Origin: JANQOH01 sp965201155
GTDB taxonomy: Bacteria; Pseudomonadota; Alphaproteobacteria; UBA7887
Direction of reading: 5' to 3'
Length of the DNA stretch: 64,000 nucleotides
Assembly (NCBI GenBank): GCA_965201155.1
Contig: OZ241752.1
Span: 2,046,001-2,110,000 of the forward strand
Made by a program: the position numbers and the translations under genes. Shown here piece after piece: positions 46,081 through 54,230 of the stretch (its first letter is position 1; each line of letters starts with the position of its first letter). Below the pieces are notes generated by a model. It worked only from the letters and a program-made list of their open reading frames with translations, was not told the origin of the DNA and did not search any database.

Positions 46081-46632
46081 TCACTCCTCCAATTGCTCGA
46101 AGCGCAGCAGGCCCAGCCTTCCGCCGTCGATGCGGAAGGCGAGCCGGTAGCGCCGGTCCTGTCGCGCTGCCTCCTCGCGCCCGATCCAGGTGGCCAGCAC
46201 TCCCGTCACCTCGGCCGTCAGCGCCTGCCCGTCGATCTCGATCTTCTCGGGGTAGAAGGCGGTCGCGAGATCGCGCCGCGCCATGCGTTCGGCTTCCGCC
46301 GCCACCCATGCGCCGAGCGCGCCCCGCGCCGAGGGATGGCTCATGCGCGCCGCCGCCTCGCGCACATGGCCTGCATTCTCCGGCGTCAGCGTCAGCAGCG
46401 TCACCGTTGCCGTCCGCGCCGCATCCTCGAGATAGCGCCGTCCCGCCCAGCTCGATCCCACCTGCCACACCGGTCCCGATACCGCGGGCACCAGCACCGT
46501 CATCCCTTCGCGCTCCGCAAGACCCAGCGACAGGGCGAAGTTCGCTGCCAGCGACAGACCCAGAAGACCCGCCAGCACCACCCGCGCATCGCGTACACGG
46601 CGACGCTCGTCCTCCATGACCGCGCGCTTCAT
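46081..46632 (-). CDS. traE: TraE/VirB5-8-like assembly protein
   Basis: The 183-residue protein has an N-terminal TM (VVLAGLLGLSLAANFALSL), then GMTVLVPAVSGPVWQVG, LLTLTPENAGHVREAAARM and AFYPEKIEIDGQ. The order and length match F TraE (188), an inner-membrane pilus-assembly factor. The start was taken at MKRAVMED, the first ATG after traL; the frame remains open upstream but would overlap traL. Confidence 0.92.
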   Translation of the reverse strand: MKRAVMEDERRRVRDARVVLAGLLGLSLAANFALSLGLAEREGMTVLVPAVSGPVWQVGSSWAGRRYLEDAARTATVTLLTLTPENAGHVREAAARMSHPSARGALGAWVAAEAERMARRDLATAFYPEKIEIDGQALTAEVTGVLATWIGREEAARQDRRYRLAFRIDGGRLGLLRFEQLEE

Positions 46633-46637
46633 TGCTC

Positions 46638-46931
46638 TCAGCCCGCATGGCGGCGAACATGGCTCGGCGGCGTCGCCTTGAGACGCAGCACGAAGTCCGG
46701 CAGGAACCAGTAGAGGGCGTAATGCGCGATATTGGCCCCGCCGCTGCGCTTCACCCGGCGCAGCAGCAGCCAGCCGGCGATGCCCGCCACCAGCCCCGCC
46801 ACAAACCGGTTGGCGGCAAGACCGAGCACGGCCGGACCCATCAGCACCGCCGCCTCGTCCAGCGTCCAGAACAGCCATCGCTCGGGATCGTCGAGACGGC
46901 GGGGGATGGCGTGGCGCGTATAGTCGTTCAT
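46638..46931 (-). CDS. traL: TraL pilus assembly protein
   Basis: The 97-residue protein begins with the typical IPRRLDDPERWLFWTLDEAA. Two TM helices (VLMGPAVLGLAANRFVAGLV and GIAGWLLLRRV) follow, then the conserved ALYWFLPDFVLRLKATPPS end. TraL is a small inner-membrane protein placed after pilin in F-type operons. Confidence 0.95.
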   Translation of the reverse strand: MNDYTRHAIPRRLDDPERWLFWTLDEAAVLMGPAVLGLAANRFVAGLVAGIAGWLLLRRVKRSGGANIAHYALYWFLPDFVLRLKATPPSHVRRHAG

Positions 46932-46940
46932 CGCCCCGCC

Positions 46941-47273
46941 TCACACGATCGCCGTGCCGACAAGGCCGGTGACGATGCCCGTCCCGGCCCCTGCCGCCAC
47001 GCCGACGCCCACCGCGCCCAGAAGCTGCATCGCGTTGAAGCGCAGCACCGAACCCACAAGCGCGGCGCCGACAGCCAAAGCCGCCGCAAGCTGACCTCCC
47101 GTGCCCTCCACCATCTCGGTTACCGTGTCCAGAGGACCGTCGAACGTCGTGTCCGTCGTTGCCCAGGCTGCGTCGACGCCCGCAAGCACAGCCGCGGACG
47201 CCATCAGGGCAAGACCGGGGCGGGCTGCAGCAACTGTCCGGGCGATGCCGCCGAAACCGCAACCCCGGGTCAT
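46941..47273 (-). CDS. F-type pilin (TraA-like)
   Basis: The 110-residue precursor has a signal peptide ending near DAAWA. The mature part of about 70 residues has two hydrophobic helices: LAAALAVGAALVGSVLRF and LLGAVGVGVAAGAGTGIVTG. This is the size and two-helix form of F/TrbC-type pilin. The position at the start of the operon, directly before traL, supports the call; pilin sequences vary widely. The start overlaps the regulator stop (ATGA). Confidence 0.82.
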   Translation of the reverse strand: MTRGCGFGGIARTVAAARPGLALMASAAVLAGVDAAWATTDTTFDGPLDTVTEMVEGTGGQLAAALAVGAALVGSVLRFNAMQLLGAVGVGVAAGAGTGIVTGLVGTAIV

Positions 47274-48007
47274 GTCTTCCTCCCGGACGAACCGTCATCT
47301 TCGTCAGGGTCGGTGTCCCGGTCCGACGGGTTCTCGTCCGAGGTCGAGCGCATCTGGCGCGCTGCCGCCCACTTCTCGACATGCTCCCGCAAATAGCGCA
47401 CCCGATTGCCGAAACGGTGGAACACGGGCCCGTCGCCGCTCACCCGGTAGCGGTCCAGCGTGCGCGGGCTCAGCCCGAGAAAGGCCGCCACATCCCGCGT
47501 CGTCATGTAGGTAGTCTCCATCATCTTCTCCCTCGAATTGTTGCAAATACCCTCCGGCGGAACCGCCACGCCGTCGGCGGCCGCCGCCCGTATCACCTTG
47601 CGCTGCGCCGCACTGGTCTCGCCCGCCATCCATGCCCGCACACGGTCCACCGTAGCGAGACGCGGCGAACGCCCGCGGCGCAGCCGCATGACGAAGGACG
47701 GGTCCCCTATCGCCTCCTCGCCCAGCAGGTGCGGCTTGGTGCGCGTCACCCCCAGAAACGCCTCCACCTCGCGGCGGAAGATCGGACCAAGGGGAGGCCT
47801 GCCCATGAAAGCCAGCACCCGGTCGGCAGTGGCGACACGCAGGTCCGTGCCCCGGTCGAGCCGGGCGAGAAGCGAGGCGTCGCCCAGCGCCGCCTTGCCG
47901 AAAGCCGCACGTCCCAGCCCCTCGCGGGCGATGAAGGCCTCCATGGCCTCGATCAGCGCCTGGCGGCTGTCCGGGCTTGTACCGGGTATGTTTGTCGTTA
48001 CGTTCAT
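47270..48007 (-). CDS. Multi-domain DNA-binding regulator of the tra operon
   Basis: The 245-residue protein contains two related XRE-like units: residues about 15-65 with FGKAALGDASLLARLDRG, then LRVATADRVLAFM; and about 72-120 with LLGEEAIGDPSFVMRLRRG, then LATVDRVRAWM. They are followed by a MerR/excisionase-type HTH (MTTRDVAAFLGLSPRTLDRY then FHRFGNRVRYLREHVEKWAA) and an acidic tail. Its stop overlaps the pilin start, so it is the first gene of the transfer operon and probably its regulator. It faces the LexA-like repressor across a 103-base intergenic region with overlapping promoters. Whether it activates or represses is unknown. Confidence 0.75.
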   Translation of the reverse strand: MNVTTNIPGTSPDSRQALIEAMEAFIAREGLGRAAFGKAALGDASLLARLDRGTDLRVATADRVLAFMGRPPLGPIFRREVEAFLGVTRTKPHLLGEEAIGDPSFVMRLRRGRSPRLATVDRVRAWMAGETSAAQRKVIRAAAADGVAVPPEGICNNSREKMMETTYMTTRDVAAFLGLSPRTLDRYRVSGDGPVFHRFGNRVRYLREHVEKWAAARQMRSTSDENPSDRDTDPDEDDGSSGRKT

Positions 48008-48015
48008 GCGAACAG

Positions 48016-48044
48016 AACATAACGCGATCGAGTGGCGTTGACAA
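48016..48044 (-). promoter_or_regulatory. Predicted promoter of the tra operon
   Basis: On the minus strand TTGTCA (48039-48044) and TATGTT (48016-48021) are 17 bases apart. The regulator ATG at 48007 is only about nine bases beyond the -10 box, so the transcript would be leaderless or nearly so. The -35 box overlaps the -35 box of the divergent promoter. Confidence 0.45.
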
Positions 48045-48065
48045 TGATCGTGTATAGTGTATTTA
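48038..48065 (+). promoter_or_regulatory. Predicted promoter of the LexA-like repressor
   Basis: A consensus TTGACA at 48038-48043 is followed after 16 bases by TATTTA at 48060-48065. The repressor ATG lies at 48111. Overlap of its -35 with that of the opposite promoter implies competition for RNA polymerase and one shared operator zone. Confidence 0.5.
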
Positions 48066-48110
48066 CGCACCATATGACGACAAAGAGCGACACAACCGCG
48101 AGGTCATCCC

Positions 48111-48761
48111 ATGCAACGCGACCCGATACGACAAAAAATCCACGATCTGCTCTGGGAGCGCGGCCTCAGCATGCGCGAGGCCTCCCTTGCCATGGGACGC
48201 AACCCTTCCTATCTCCACCGCTTCGTCGAACTCGCCAAGCCGAAGGCGCTCGCCGCGCGCGACACGCAGCAGCTCGCCAGGTTGCTGGGGTGCCGGCCCG
48301 CAGAGCTCCGGCACGCGACTGTACCGGAGGCGTCATGGGAAGCGCCGCTCGCCACGGTCCCCGAGATGGACGTCGAAGCCGCTGCCGGACCCGGCGCCCT
48401 CGCCGACGAGTTTGTCGCCGAGCGGGCGCGCTGGCAGATACCCGAGGCCATGATCCGCCATGAGGGCCATGCCGACCCCTCCGCGCTCCGCATCCTCATG
48501 GTGCGCGGCAACTCCATGGAACCCGAAATGGCCGAGGGTGACAGGCTCATGGTCGATACCGGTCGCCGCGCCCCCGCAACCGGCGAACTGTTCGTCCTCT
48601 GGGACGGCGCCGGTCTCGTGGTCAAGCGTGTCGCCCACCAGCGCGGCGAGCCGCCGCGCCTCAGGCTCATCTCGGCAAACCCCGACTACGAACCCTATGA
48701 ATGCCTCGCAGACGAGATAAACGTCGTCGGGAAGGTCATATGGACCGTCAGAAGAATGTGA
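48111..48761 (+). CDS. LexA/CI-like repressor with S24 self-cleavage domain
   Basis: The 216-residue protein has an N-terminal HTH (MREASLAMGRNPSYLHRFVE) and a linker with A-G bonds. The C-terminal S24 peptidase domain has the Ser in VRGNSMEPEMAEGD and the Lys in GLVVKRVAHQR. Such phage/ICE repressors are inactivated by RecA-stimulated autocleavage, so DNA damage may switch on the divergent transfer operon, as in SXT-type elements (SetR). It is monocistronic and oriented away from the operon. Confidence 0.88.
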   Translation: MQRDPIRQKIHDLLWERGLSMREASLAMGRNPSYLHRFVELAKPKALAARDTQQLARLLGCRPAELRHATVPEASWEAPLATVPEMDVEAAAGPGALADEFVAERARWQIPEAMIRHEGHADPSALRILMVRGNSMEPEMAEGDRLMVDTGRRAPATGELFVLWDGAGLVVKRVAHQRGEPPRLRLISANPDYEPYECLADEINVVGKVIWTVRRM

Positions 48762-48923
48762 CCGGCGGACAGGTTCATGCCACCGAAGCCGCTGCGGCCC
48801 TCTGGCCGGGGCCGCGCGCGGATCACGATTGCCCCAGGCTGTTTCTGTCGATATTCCCTGCGCTATAATGGCGGCACAGGCGCGCTCTGTGGCGCACGAT
48901 CCCGGATATCAGGGGAGGGGGAG

Positions 48924-49196
48924 GTGACACGAAAGGAGCTTGCCGCGGCGGTTGCGGCCGCAACCAATCTGTCGAAAGCCGACGCCCGTGCTTCAGTTGA
49001 CGCCCTGTTCGCGGCCATTGCCGATGCGCTGCAGCGCCAGGACACCGTGCGCATTACAGGCTTCGGCGCCTTTACCGTCACCAGGCGCGCAGCCACCACC
49101 GGCAGAAACCCGAGTACCGGGGAAGCAATTCGGATCGAGGCGGCAAATCAGCCCCGATTCAAGCCCGGCAAGACGCTGAAGGACGCTCTCAACTGA
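48924..49196 (+). CDS. HU/IHF-family DNA-bending protein
   Basis: The 90-residue protein starts at a GTG that follows GGGAGG. It has the HU core MTRKELAAAVAAATNLSKAD-like start, RITGFGAFTV and GRNPSTGEAIRIEAANQP, and ends FKPGKTLKDALN. It bends DNA and could support relaxosome or integrase function; a plasmid-borne HU can also modulate host chromatin. It is intact. Confidence 0.93.
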   Translation: MTRKELAAAVAAATNLSKADARASVDALFAAIADALQRQDTVRITGFGAFTVTRRAATTGRNPSTGEAIRIEAANQPRFKPGKTLKDALN

Positions 49197-49493
49197 AGGG
49201 AGTCGCAGGGGAATGGAACGCCGGTTCTGCATCGCGGTGCCGTCACCGATGCGGTCTCGTTCGGGCCAGAATGCTCAGCGGTTCGAACGCCTGCTTCGCT
49301 GCGAATAATGGAACCTGTATCGAATATTTCGGCATATCTTGAGGGGCTGAAAATGCTGCGGCGCACAAGCGGCTGCCGAGCGGCGTTCTGCAACAATATC
49401 GATCATGAAATCAGTGCTTTACAACAATTATTTGGATAGTTGCATTTCTTCTTGCCAAGTTCGCCCTATCTATGATAACCTGAACCCATAACC
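49197..49493 (+). other. Intergenic region before the lipoprotein cluster
   Basis: No gene is supported. Base composition falls markedly in 49310-49490, which suits a promoter region for the following lipoprotein gene, but I see no strong -35/-10 pair. Confidence 0.35.
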
Positions 49494-49529
49494 TTCACGG
49501 GGCCCTTCACGGGGCCCTTCACGGGGCCC
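49494..49529 (+). repeat. Three 12-bp tandem repeats with GGGCCC cores
   Basis: TTCACGGGGCCC is repeated three times exactly, with a fourth partial copy (TTCACGATGAAG), ending 28 bases before the lipoprotein ATG. Each unit contains the palindrome GGGCCC. Copy number changes would alter leader length by a multiple of 12 without touching the reading frame. Confidence 0.85.
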
Positions 49530-49557
49530 TTCACGATGAAGCGGGAGAGCCTCGTAA

Positions 49558-52125
49558 ATGACGCATTTCCACAAACCGAATCGAGCCTTGGTGGCAGGCG
49601 CCGCAGCACTGTCACTGATCCTTGCCGGCTGCGGCAGCGATTCACCACCGGCGGTCGATCCGCCGCCACCTCCAGTGCCTGTCGATATGTCAAACGTGAC
49701 CGCCACCCCGGGGGCGGGCACGCTGAATCTCAATCCGGGCACGATGGGCACGCTTGGCGACGTTTCCTACATGTGCGCCTCCGGCGAGGCAGGCTGCATG
49801 GTCACCGTAGATGCTGCCGGAGCCAGATATACCGGCGGCATGGTCACGGCCATGAATTCCTACGCCTATGACCTCCACGCCGCACGTACAGCGCATGCGG
49901 CGGCAATTGACAATCTGAATAGTGCGCATATGGCAGAGATCGGCAATCTGACGTCATCGCATCAGGCAGAGATTGCCAGTCTGAACGCGACGCATATGAC
50001 GGCGACTGGCGAACTGACGTCATCGCATCAGGCAGAGATTGCCAGTCTGAACGCGACGCATATGACGGCGACTGGCGAACTGACGTCATCGCATCAGGCA
50101 GAGATTGCCAGTCTGAACGCGACGCATATGGCGGCGATTGGCGAACTGACGTCATCGCATCAGGCAGAGATTGCCAGTCTGAACGCGACACATATGACAG
50201 CGATTGACGACCTGACCACTGCGCATCAGACGGCGACTGCCGACCTGACTACTGCGCATCAAACGGCGATTACTGATCTGGAAGCCGCACACCGCGCGGA
50301 TATTGAGCGTTTGGAGTCTACCGATGAAGAGAATATCGCCCAGCTGGAACGTGATCACCAGACGGCGATTGCCAATCTGAATACTGCGCATCAGACGGCG
50401 ATCGCCAATCTGAATACTGCGCATCAGACGGCGATGAATAATCTGAATACTGCGCATCAGACGGCGATTTCCGGCAAGGATAGGGAGATCGCCGATAAGG
50501 ACGGGCAGATTACTGCGCTCAAAAAGACCTATAGCGACGAGCTCACTGCTGCCGAAACTGCGGCAATGACGGCGAAGGACGCCGCTGCATCGGCGTACTC
50601 GGCCGCGGACGCCGATGCCTCAGCTGCGGAGGCCGCGGTGGCAAATCGCGCAGCCATCCAGACCAGCAGCCTGATGGTCGATGAGGACGGCATGGAGATG
50701 AATGCCACAACCTATGCCATGAAGGCCCGTGATCACGCCGTTGCCGCGGGGATGGCGTCTGCAGATGCCATGACTGCATACAACACTGCCATGAGCGCGA
50801 CAACCATTACGGACGCCGTAATGGCAAGGGGCGCGGCCGAAACCGCGCAGGGTATGGCAGACGATCACGCGATGAAGGCCAGCGCAAAGAAGACTTCCGC
50901 CATGATGGCCGCTGACATGGACGTCTTGGTTGACGATAGCGGAGCTGATCCAGCGGTGTCAGTCGGAGGCGTGACCATTATTGATGATGGCGTGCTTGTG
51001 GCTGATGGCGGAACCGGCACCCCAATCATGTCCGCCCTTCACCCCAAAGAGAAGACGGGGCTGGCGGACCAGCGAATGCTGAGGCTCGGCACGACCTACA
51101 TGACCACTGACACACGCCTCGATGTAGTGGACAGCTACAAGAGTGAAATGCCTGTCATGTGGTTCAGGGATAGAGGGGCCGGACATCGGTTCCGTACCGG
51201 AGATCCGGACTTCATTACGATCGTTCAAGACATACCAGACTCCAGTGACGATGCTGAAGACGGTGATACGATACCGTATACGCAGACTGTCCCCTTGACT
51301 AAGGCCAAAGGGATGTACTGGATGGCGACGACTGGTGGGAGGGATCCTTGGAAAATCGCGGACGACGCAGAGGGTGAGAAGCTCTACTCGTACATTCATA
51401 CCGCGCCAGATGGTTCGCGTGCAGAGATGCGTTATGTGCGGTTCGTGCAATCGTTCACAATGGCTGGCGGCTTGCCGACCTGGGTTTATCAAGGCGTCGT
51501 GACGAATGCAGAAATGGGCCCAATGGGGCGAGCCGCAGAGAAGCTTCCCGTACCGAACCTCTACGATCACCTTTCGTTCGGTATGTGGGCTGACCAGCAT
51601 GGCAGTGCACTTAATCCCGATTACGGCGTAGCTTTCGTCCACGAGAAGGGCACTGGAATGGGAATGACCCCCATGGCAGGTATGCCCGTCCGCGGACAGG
51701 CCACCTATACGGGGAATTATGTCGCCAGGGTCTGGAACCGTGGCTCGGGCCGTGCCGTTACAATGCCTGTCACAGAGACAGACACGGCAGAGATGACCGC
51801 GTACTTCGGCAGAGGCCTTCTCCCCGGCGATATGGACGATATGGTCGAGGTCAAATTGGAGGGCCTGATGGGCAGCACCAAGCTCATGGGTGCCATTGAT
51901 GGGTCCATGTTCGGCGGAAATGACGATGTGAATGTGGGCACTATGACTGCCCCCGACATGTACGTGGGTTCATTCACCGGCTCCTTCTTCGGCTCCGCGG
52001 CTGAGGAAGCGGGCGGCGTGTTCAAGTATATGAGCATGGGGGATGGCATGAACATTGCCGACGGCGCCACGGGTTGGTTCCATGGATCTTTCGGTGCGGT
52101 TCGTCCTACCGTTCTGGCTCAGTAA
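49558..52125 (+). CDS. Repeat-rich lipoprotein with TbpB-like C-terminal barrel
   Basis: The 855-residue protein has a lipobox LSLILAGCGSD and a Pro-rich spacer. A coiled-coil shaft follows, containing four exact-looking 22-residue repeats (LTSSHQAEIASLNATHMTAT...) and then several 11-residue repeats (AIANLNTAHQT). After an Ala-rich segment, about 370 C-terminal residues contain SFGMWADQ, TYTGNYVARVW and GSFTGSFFGSAAEEAGGVFK. The last motif is like the G-x-F-(Y/F)-G-x-x-x-x-E-x-x-G-x-F turn of TbpB-type surface lipoprotein barrels. It is probably outer-membrane or surface-exposed. The ribosome binding site GGGAGAG supports the ATG at 49558. The ligand is unknown. Confidence 0.8.
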   Translation: MTHFHKPNRALVAGAAALSLILAGCGSDSPPAVDPPPPPVPVDMSNVTATPGAGTLNLNPGTMGTLGDVSYMCASGEAGCMVTVDAAGARYTGGMVTAMNSYAYDLHAARTAHAAAIDNLNSAHMAEIGNLTSSHQAEIASLNATHMTATGELTSSHQAEIASLNATHMTATGELTSSHQAEIASLNATHMAAIGELTSSHQAEIASLNATHMTAIDDLTTAHQTATADLTTAHQTAITDLEAAHRADIERLESTDEENIAQLERDHQTAIANLNTAHQTAIANLNTAHQTAMNNLNTAHQTAISGKDREIADKDGQITALKKTYSDELTAAETAAMTAKDAAASAYSAADADASAAEAAVANRAAIQTSSLMVDEDGMEMNATTYAMKARDHAVAAGMASADAMTAYNTAMSATTITDAVMARGAAETAQGMADDHAMKASAKKTSAMMAADMDVLVDDSGADPAVSVGGVTIIDDGVLVADGGTGTPIMSALHPKEKTGLADQRMLRLGTTYMTTDTRLDVVDSYKSEMPVMWFRDRGAGHRFRTGDPDFITIVQDIPDSSDDAEDGDTIPYTQTVPLTKAKGMYWMATTGGRDPWKIADDAEGEKLYSYIHTAPDGSRAEMRYVRFVQSFTMAGGLPTWVYQGVVTNAEMGPMGRAAEKLPVPNLYDHLSFGMWADQHGSALNPDYGVAFVHEKGTGMGMTPMAGMPVRGQATYTGNYVARVWNRGSGRAVTMPVTETDTAEMTAYFGRGLLPGDMDDMVEVKLEGLMGSTKLMGAIDGSMFGGNDDVNVGTMTAPDMYVGSFTGSFFGSAAEEAGGVFKYMSMGDGMNIADGATGWFHGSFGAVRPTVLAQ
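49948..50211 (+). repeat. Four 66-bp in-gene tandem repeats
   Basis: Units beginning CTGACGTCATCGC occur at 49948, 50014, 50080 and 50146, exactly 66 bases apart. Each encodes 22 residues of the lipoprotein's coiled coil. Near-identity at DNA level indicates recent expansion or gene conversion. Confidence 0.9.
50363..50467 (+). repeat. 33-bp in-gene tandem repeats
   Basis: Three to four copies of a 33-base unit encode A-I-A-N-L-N-T-A-H-Q-T in the same lipoprotein, downstream of the 66-bp array. They extend the coiled-coil shaft and keep the frame. Confidence 0.75.
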
Positions 52126-52164
52126 CGTAAAAAGGGGAGGCTCAACCCCGCGCGCTCCCGCGCT

Positions 52165-52200
52165 GTTTTGCGTCCCCAGTTGAGCCCGTCTGTTGGACGC
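52165..52200 (+). repeat. 36-bp repeat, inverted copy at 62535-62570
   Basis: GTTTTGCGTCCCCAGTTGAG and the following 16 bases recur in inverse orientation at 62535-62570 with one mismatch. The copy here also forms its own hairpin (TTTGCGTCC/GGACGCAAA, 52167-52203). It lies 40 bases after the stop of the first lipoprotein gene. Confidence 0.9.
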
Positions 52201-52207
52201 AAATCGG

Positions 52208-52240
52208 GAAGGGCGGTGCCAGGCACCGCCCTTCCTTCTT
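52208..52240 (+). terminator. Terminator after the repeat-rich lipoprotein gene
   Basis: A perfect 13-bp stem GAAGGGCGGTGCC / GGCACCGCCCTTC is followed by CTTCTT. It probably ends the 49.5-kb lipoprotein transcript. Confidence 0.75.
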
Positions 52241-52313
52241 ACCTGAAGACGAGCCTGAAACCCTGAAGCAAGGTGGGGCCGCTGGCAGCACACGGAGGCG
52301 CTGTCGCAGGACG

Positions 52314-52640
52314 GTGTTCGGAGCCGGCGTGGATTTCAAGGTTGCGCCTGGAGCGACAAATCGAACGCAAGGCGTTCGCGAGCTCGGAAGGCAGGTAGGC
52401 ACCTTGTCAGGGTTTGTGGCCAAGTCGGAGACCATTTCCGTGGAAAAGAAGGCCTGCAAGCGTTGTGGAGGGGACATCGACCGACCAACGCCACCTGGCG
52501 CCGGTCGACGCCCGGAATATTGCACGAGTTGCCGCGCTGAGTTGTTGCGCGAGAACAGACGTGTGTCGAACAAGCGCTTGAACGAGCGCCGCAAGGCGGC
52601 GATGAAGATCTATCGCGAAGTACAGAAAGCCGGGATGTAG
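52314..52640 (+). CDS. Small zinc-ribbon protein
   Basis: The conserved part is the last 66 residues: KKACKRCGGDIDRPTPPGAG, then EYCTSCRAELLRENRRVSN and a basic helix. This is one CxxC...CxxC ribbon with an Arg/Lys-rich tail. The N-terminal 42 residues from the ATG at 52314 look less protein-like, so a GTG at 52441 may be the real start. It resembles single units of the five-ribbon protein at 2703. It is probably nucleic-acid binding; the role is unknown. Confidence 0.6.
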   Translation: MFGAGVDFKVAPGATNRTQGVRELGRQVGTLSGFVAKSETISVEKKACKRCGGDIDRPTPPGAGRRPEYCTSCRAELLRENRRVSNKRLNERRKAAMKIYREVQKAGM

Positions 52641-52739
52641 ATCAAATTGGCCGCTGCCGCGAGGGATAGCCGCAGGCCGAAACGATGCCCGACGAACTTC
52701 TTGAGCGAAATCGCGAAAATACTGACGGGGGAACGATTG

Positions 52740-53993
52740 ATGACGGCGAAATGGCATTCTGCAATTGCTCTCGCAGCCCTGTTGGGAATGGTGGGCTGCG
52801 GCGGCAATGGTGACACGGCCCGTATTCACCCGGCGCTTTTGGACGGCGAACCGGCCGGCACCTATCCTGCTCCAAACCACCCCGGCGGCAACGATATGGA
52901 CGATAACCTCGACCAACCCGGTGACGGCGAAGGGGAGGTGGCCGTTCCCGACAGCGACGGGTCGGAGACCGGGGATCCCGGTACGGACAATCCCACGGAC
53001 ATGGCTGGCACCGATGACCGCGATGGGACACCGGACGATCCGCACGACGGTGCCAAGGCAATGATATCGTTGTTTGAACTCGCCGACAATGATGAACTGC
53101 CGACCACGGGGAATGCGGATTTTCCAACGCCGTTCAGCTACCGCGAAGCGGTGGTCCACCGTCTTGCCGACGCCGTGACCGTGCCGATCCATAATTCGGA
53201 CAGAACCTTCAATTTCGAGAACGGTACGGACAGCGCGCAAATCACCAGGGAAGCCGATAACAGCTTCTCCCTGCGGTTCGGCCGCATGATCGAGAGCGGC
53301 GGATATTCGCTCGGCACGGCGGACGGCGTCGCAGGCACGATGATGGCCGGCGATGACGGAATTCCCACCAGGATGGACGAGTTCACCGGCTGGTCCGTGA
53401 CGAGCAGGCTGCAGAACAGCGGCGAAGACACGCCCTATATTGCACGGGTCCATCTCTATGAAGATGACCATCTGAGTTTTGGGGTCTGGCTGGCTGTAAC
53501 GGACGCACCGGAGTCACCGGACAGCTTCCGGCTGGGGGCGTTCGGCCACCGGCGGGAAACCGCGGCAGACCCCATGGCGGCGAACGGTGCGGCGCACTAT
53601 AGCGGCAAGGCAACCGGCTACCGCGCGGATGAGACGGGCGTCGGGTCGTTCACCGCTGATGCCGACCTCAGCGCCAATTTCGATGCTCCGCTGCATGTGC
53701 CGAGCATCGGCTATGGCAGCATGTCCGGCACGATCAGCAATGCCGACATGGTGATCGTTCTCGACCACGCCTCGTTGAGCGGCCTTGTTGTAGGCGGCGA
53801 AGCAAGGACAGACAGTCTGATAGGACAGTGGAGAGCATCCTTTGTCCCGGTCGCGCACGCCGAAATGCAGCCTGGCGGTGTAGCGGGGACGTTCGGTGTG
53901 TCCGACGGCGCGGCTATGAGCATTGTCGGCGGGTTCGGCGCGCACCGGGAACCGCGGCGAGATGTCAACCCCGTCCTCCCGATCACTCCCTGA
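52740..53993 (+). CDS. Lipoprotein with TbpB-like barrel domain
   Basis: The 417-residue protein has a lipobox ALLGMVGCGG, an acidic Asp/Gly/Pro-rich spacer (about residues 25-120) and a C-terminal domain sharing landmarks with its neighbours. These are LSFGVWLAVTDA, AHYSGKATGYR, GSFTADADLSANF, MSGTISN and GVAGTFGVSDGAAMSIVGGF. GGGGGA precedes the ATG. The shared pattern and the shared direction suggest one cluster of paralogous surface lipoproteins. No catalytic motif is visible here. Confidence 0.75.
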   Translation: MTAKWHSAIALAALLGMVGCGGNGDTARIHPALLDGEPAGTYPAPNHPGGNDMDDNLDQPGDGEGEVAVPDSDGSETGDPGTDNPTDMAGTDDRDGTPDDPHDGAKAMISLFELADNDELPTTGNADFPTPFSYREAVVHRLADAVTVPIHNSDRTFNFENGTDSAQITREADNSFSLRFGRMIESGGYSLGTADGVAGTMMAGDDGIPTRMDEFTGWSVTSRLQNSGEDTPYIARVHLYEDDHLSFGVWLAVTDAPESPDSFRLGAFGHRRETAADPMAANGAAHYSGKATGYRADETGVGSFTADADLSANFDAPLHVPSIGYGSMSGTISNADMVIVLDHASLSGLVVGGEARTDSLIGQWRASFVPVAHAEMQPGGVAGTFGVSDGAAMSIVGGFGAHREPRRDVNPVLPITP

Positions 53994-54230
53994 TCTCGCG
54001 AGAAGCGAACTCCGAAGGCTCAATTTCTCGCTCCCTCGCCCTGCCTCTCCTGTCCTGATTCCCTGAACCTTGCGGTACCGTCGAGAGGCAGGGCGAAACG
54101 CCCTTGCTGAACACACTTGCGCCCGTTTCCGCCTCGCCGTTTCGAGAGAGGCCTGCGGCCGGACGCACATAACCCTCGTAAGCCATATGGGCTGCCCGAC
54201 AGACCGAAGTCATCCCAGGGGAGGCTCCCC

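Noticed and set aside
49948..50211. Regular 66-bp repeats that could suggest a CRISPR array
   Set aside because: The repeats are contiguous with no unique spacers, lie in frame inside a lipoprotein and encode a coiled coil.
52165..52203. Hairpin repeat considered as an integron attC site
   Set aside because: It lacks the paired RYYYAAC/GTTRRRY core boxes, no integron integrase is present and only two copies are seen.
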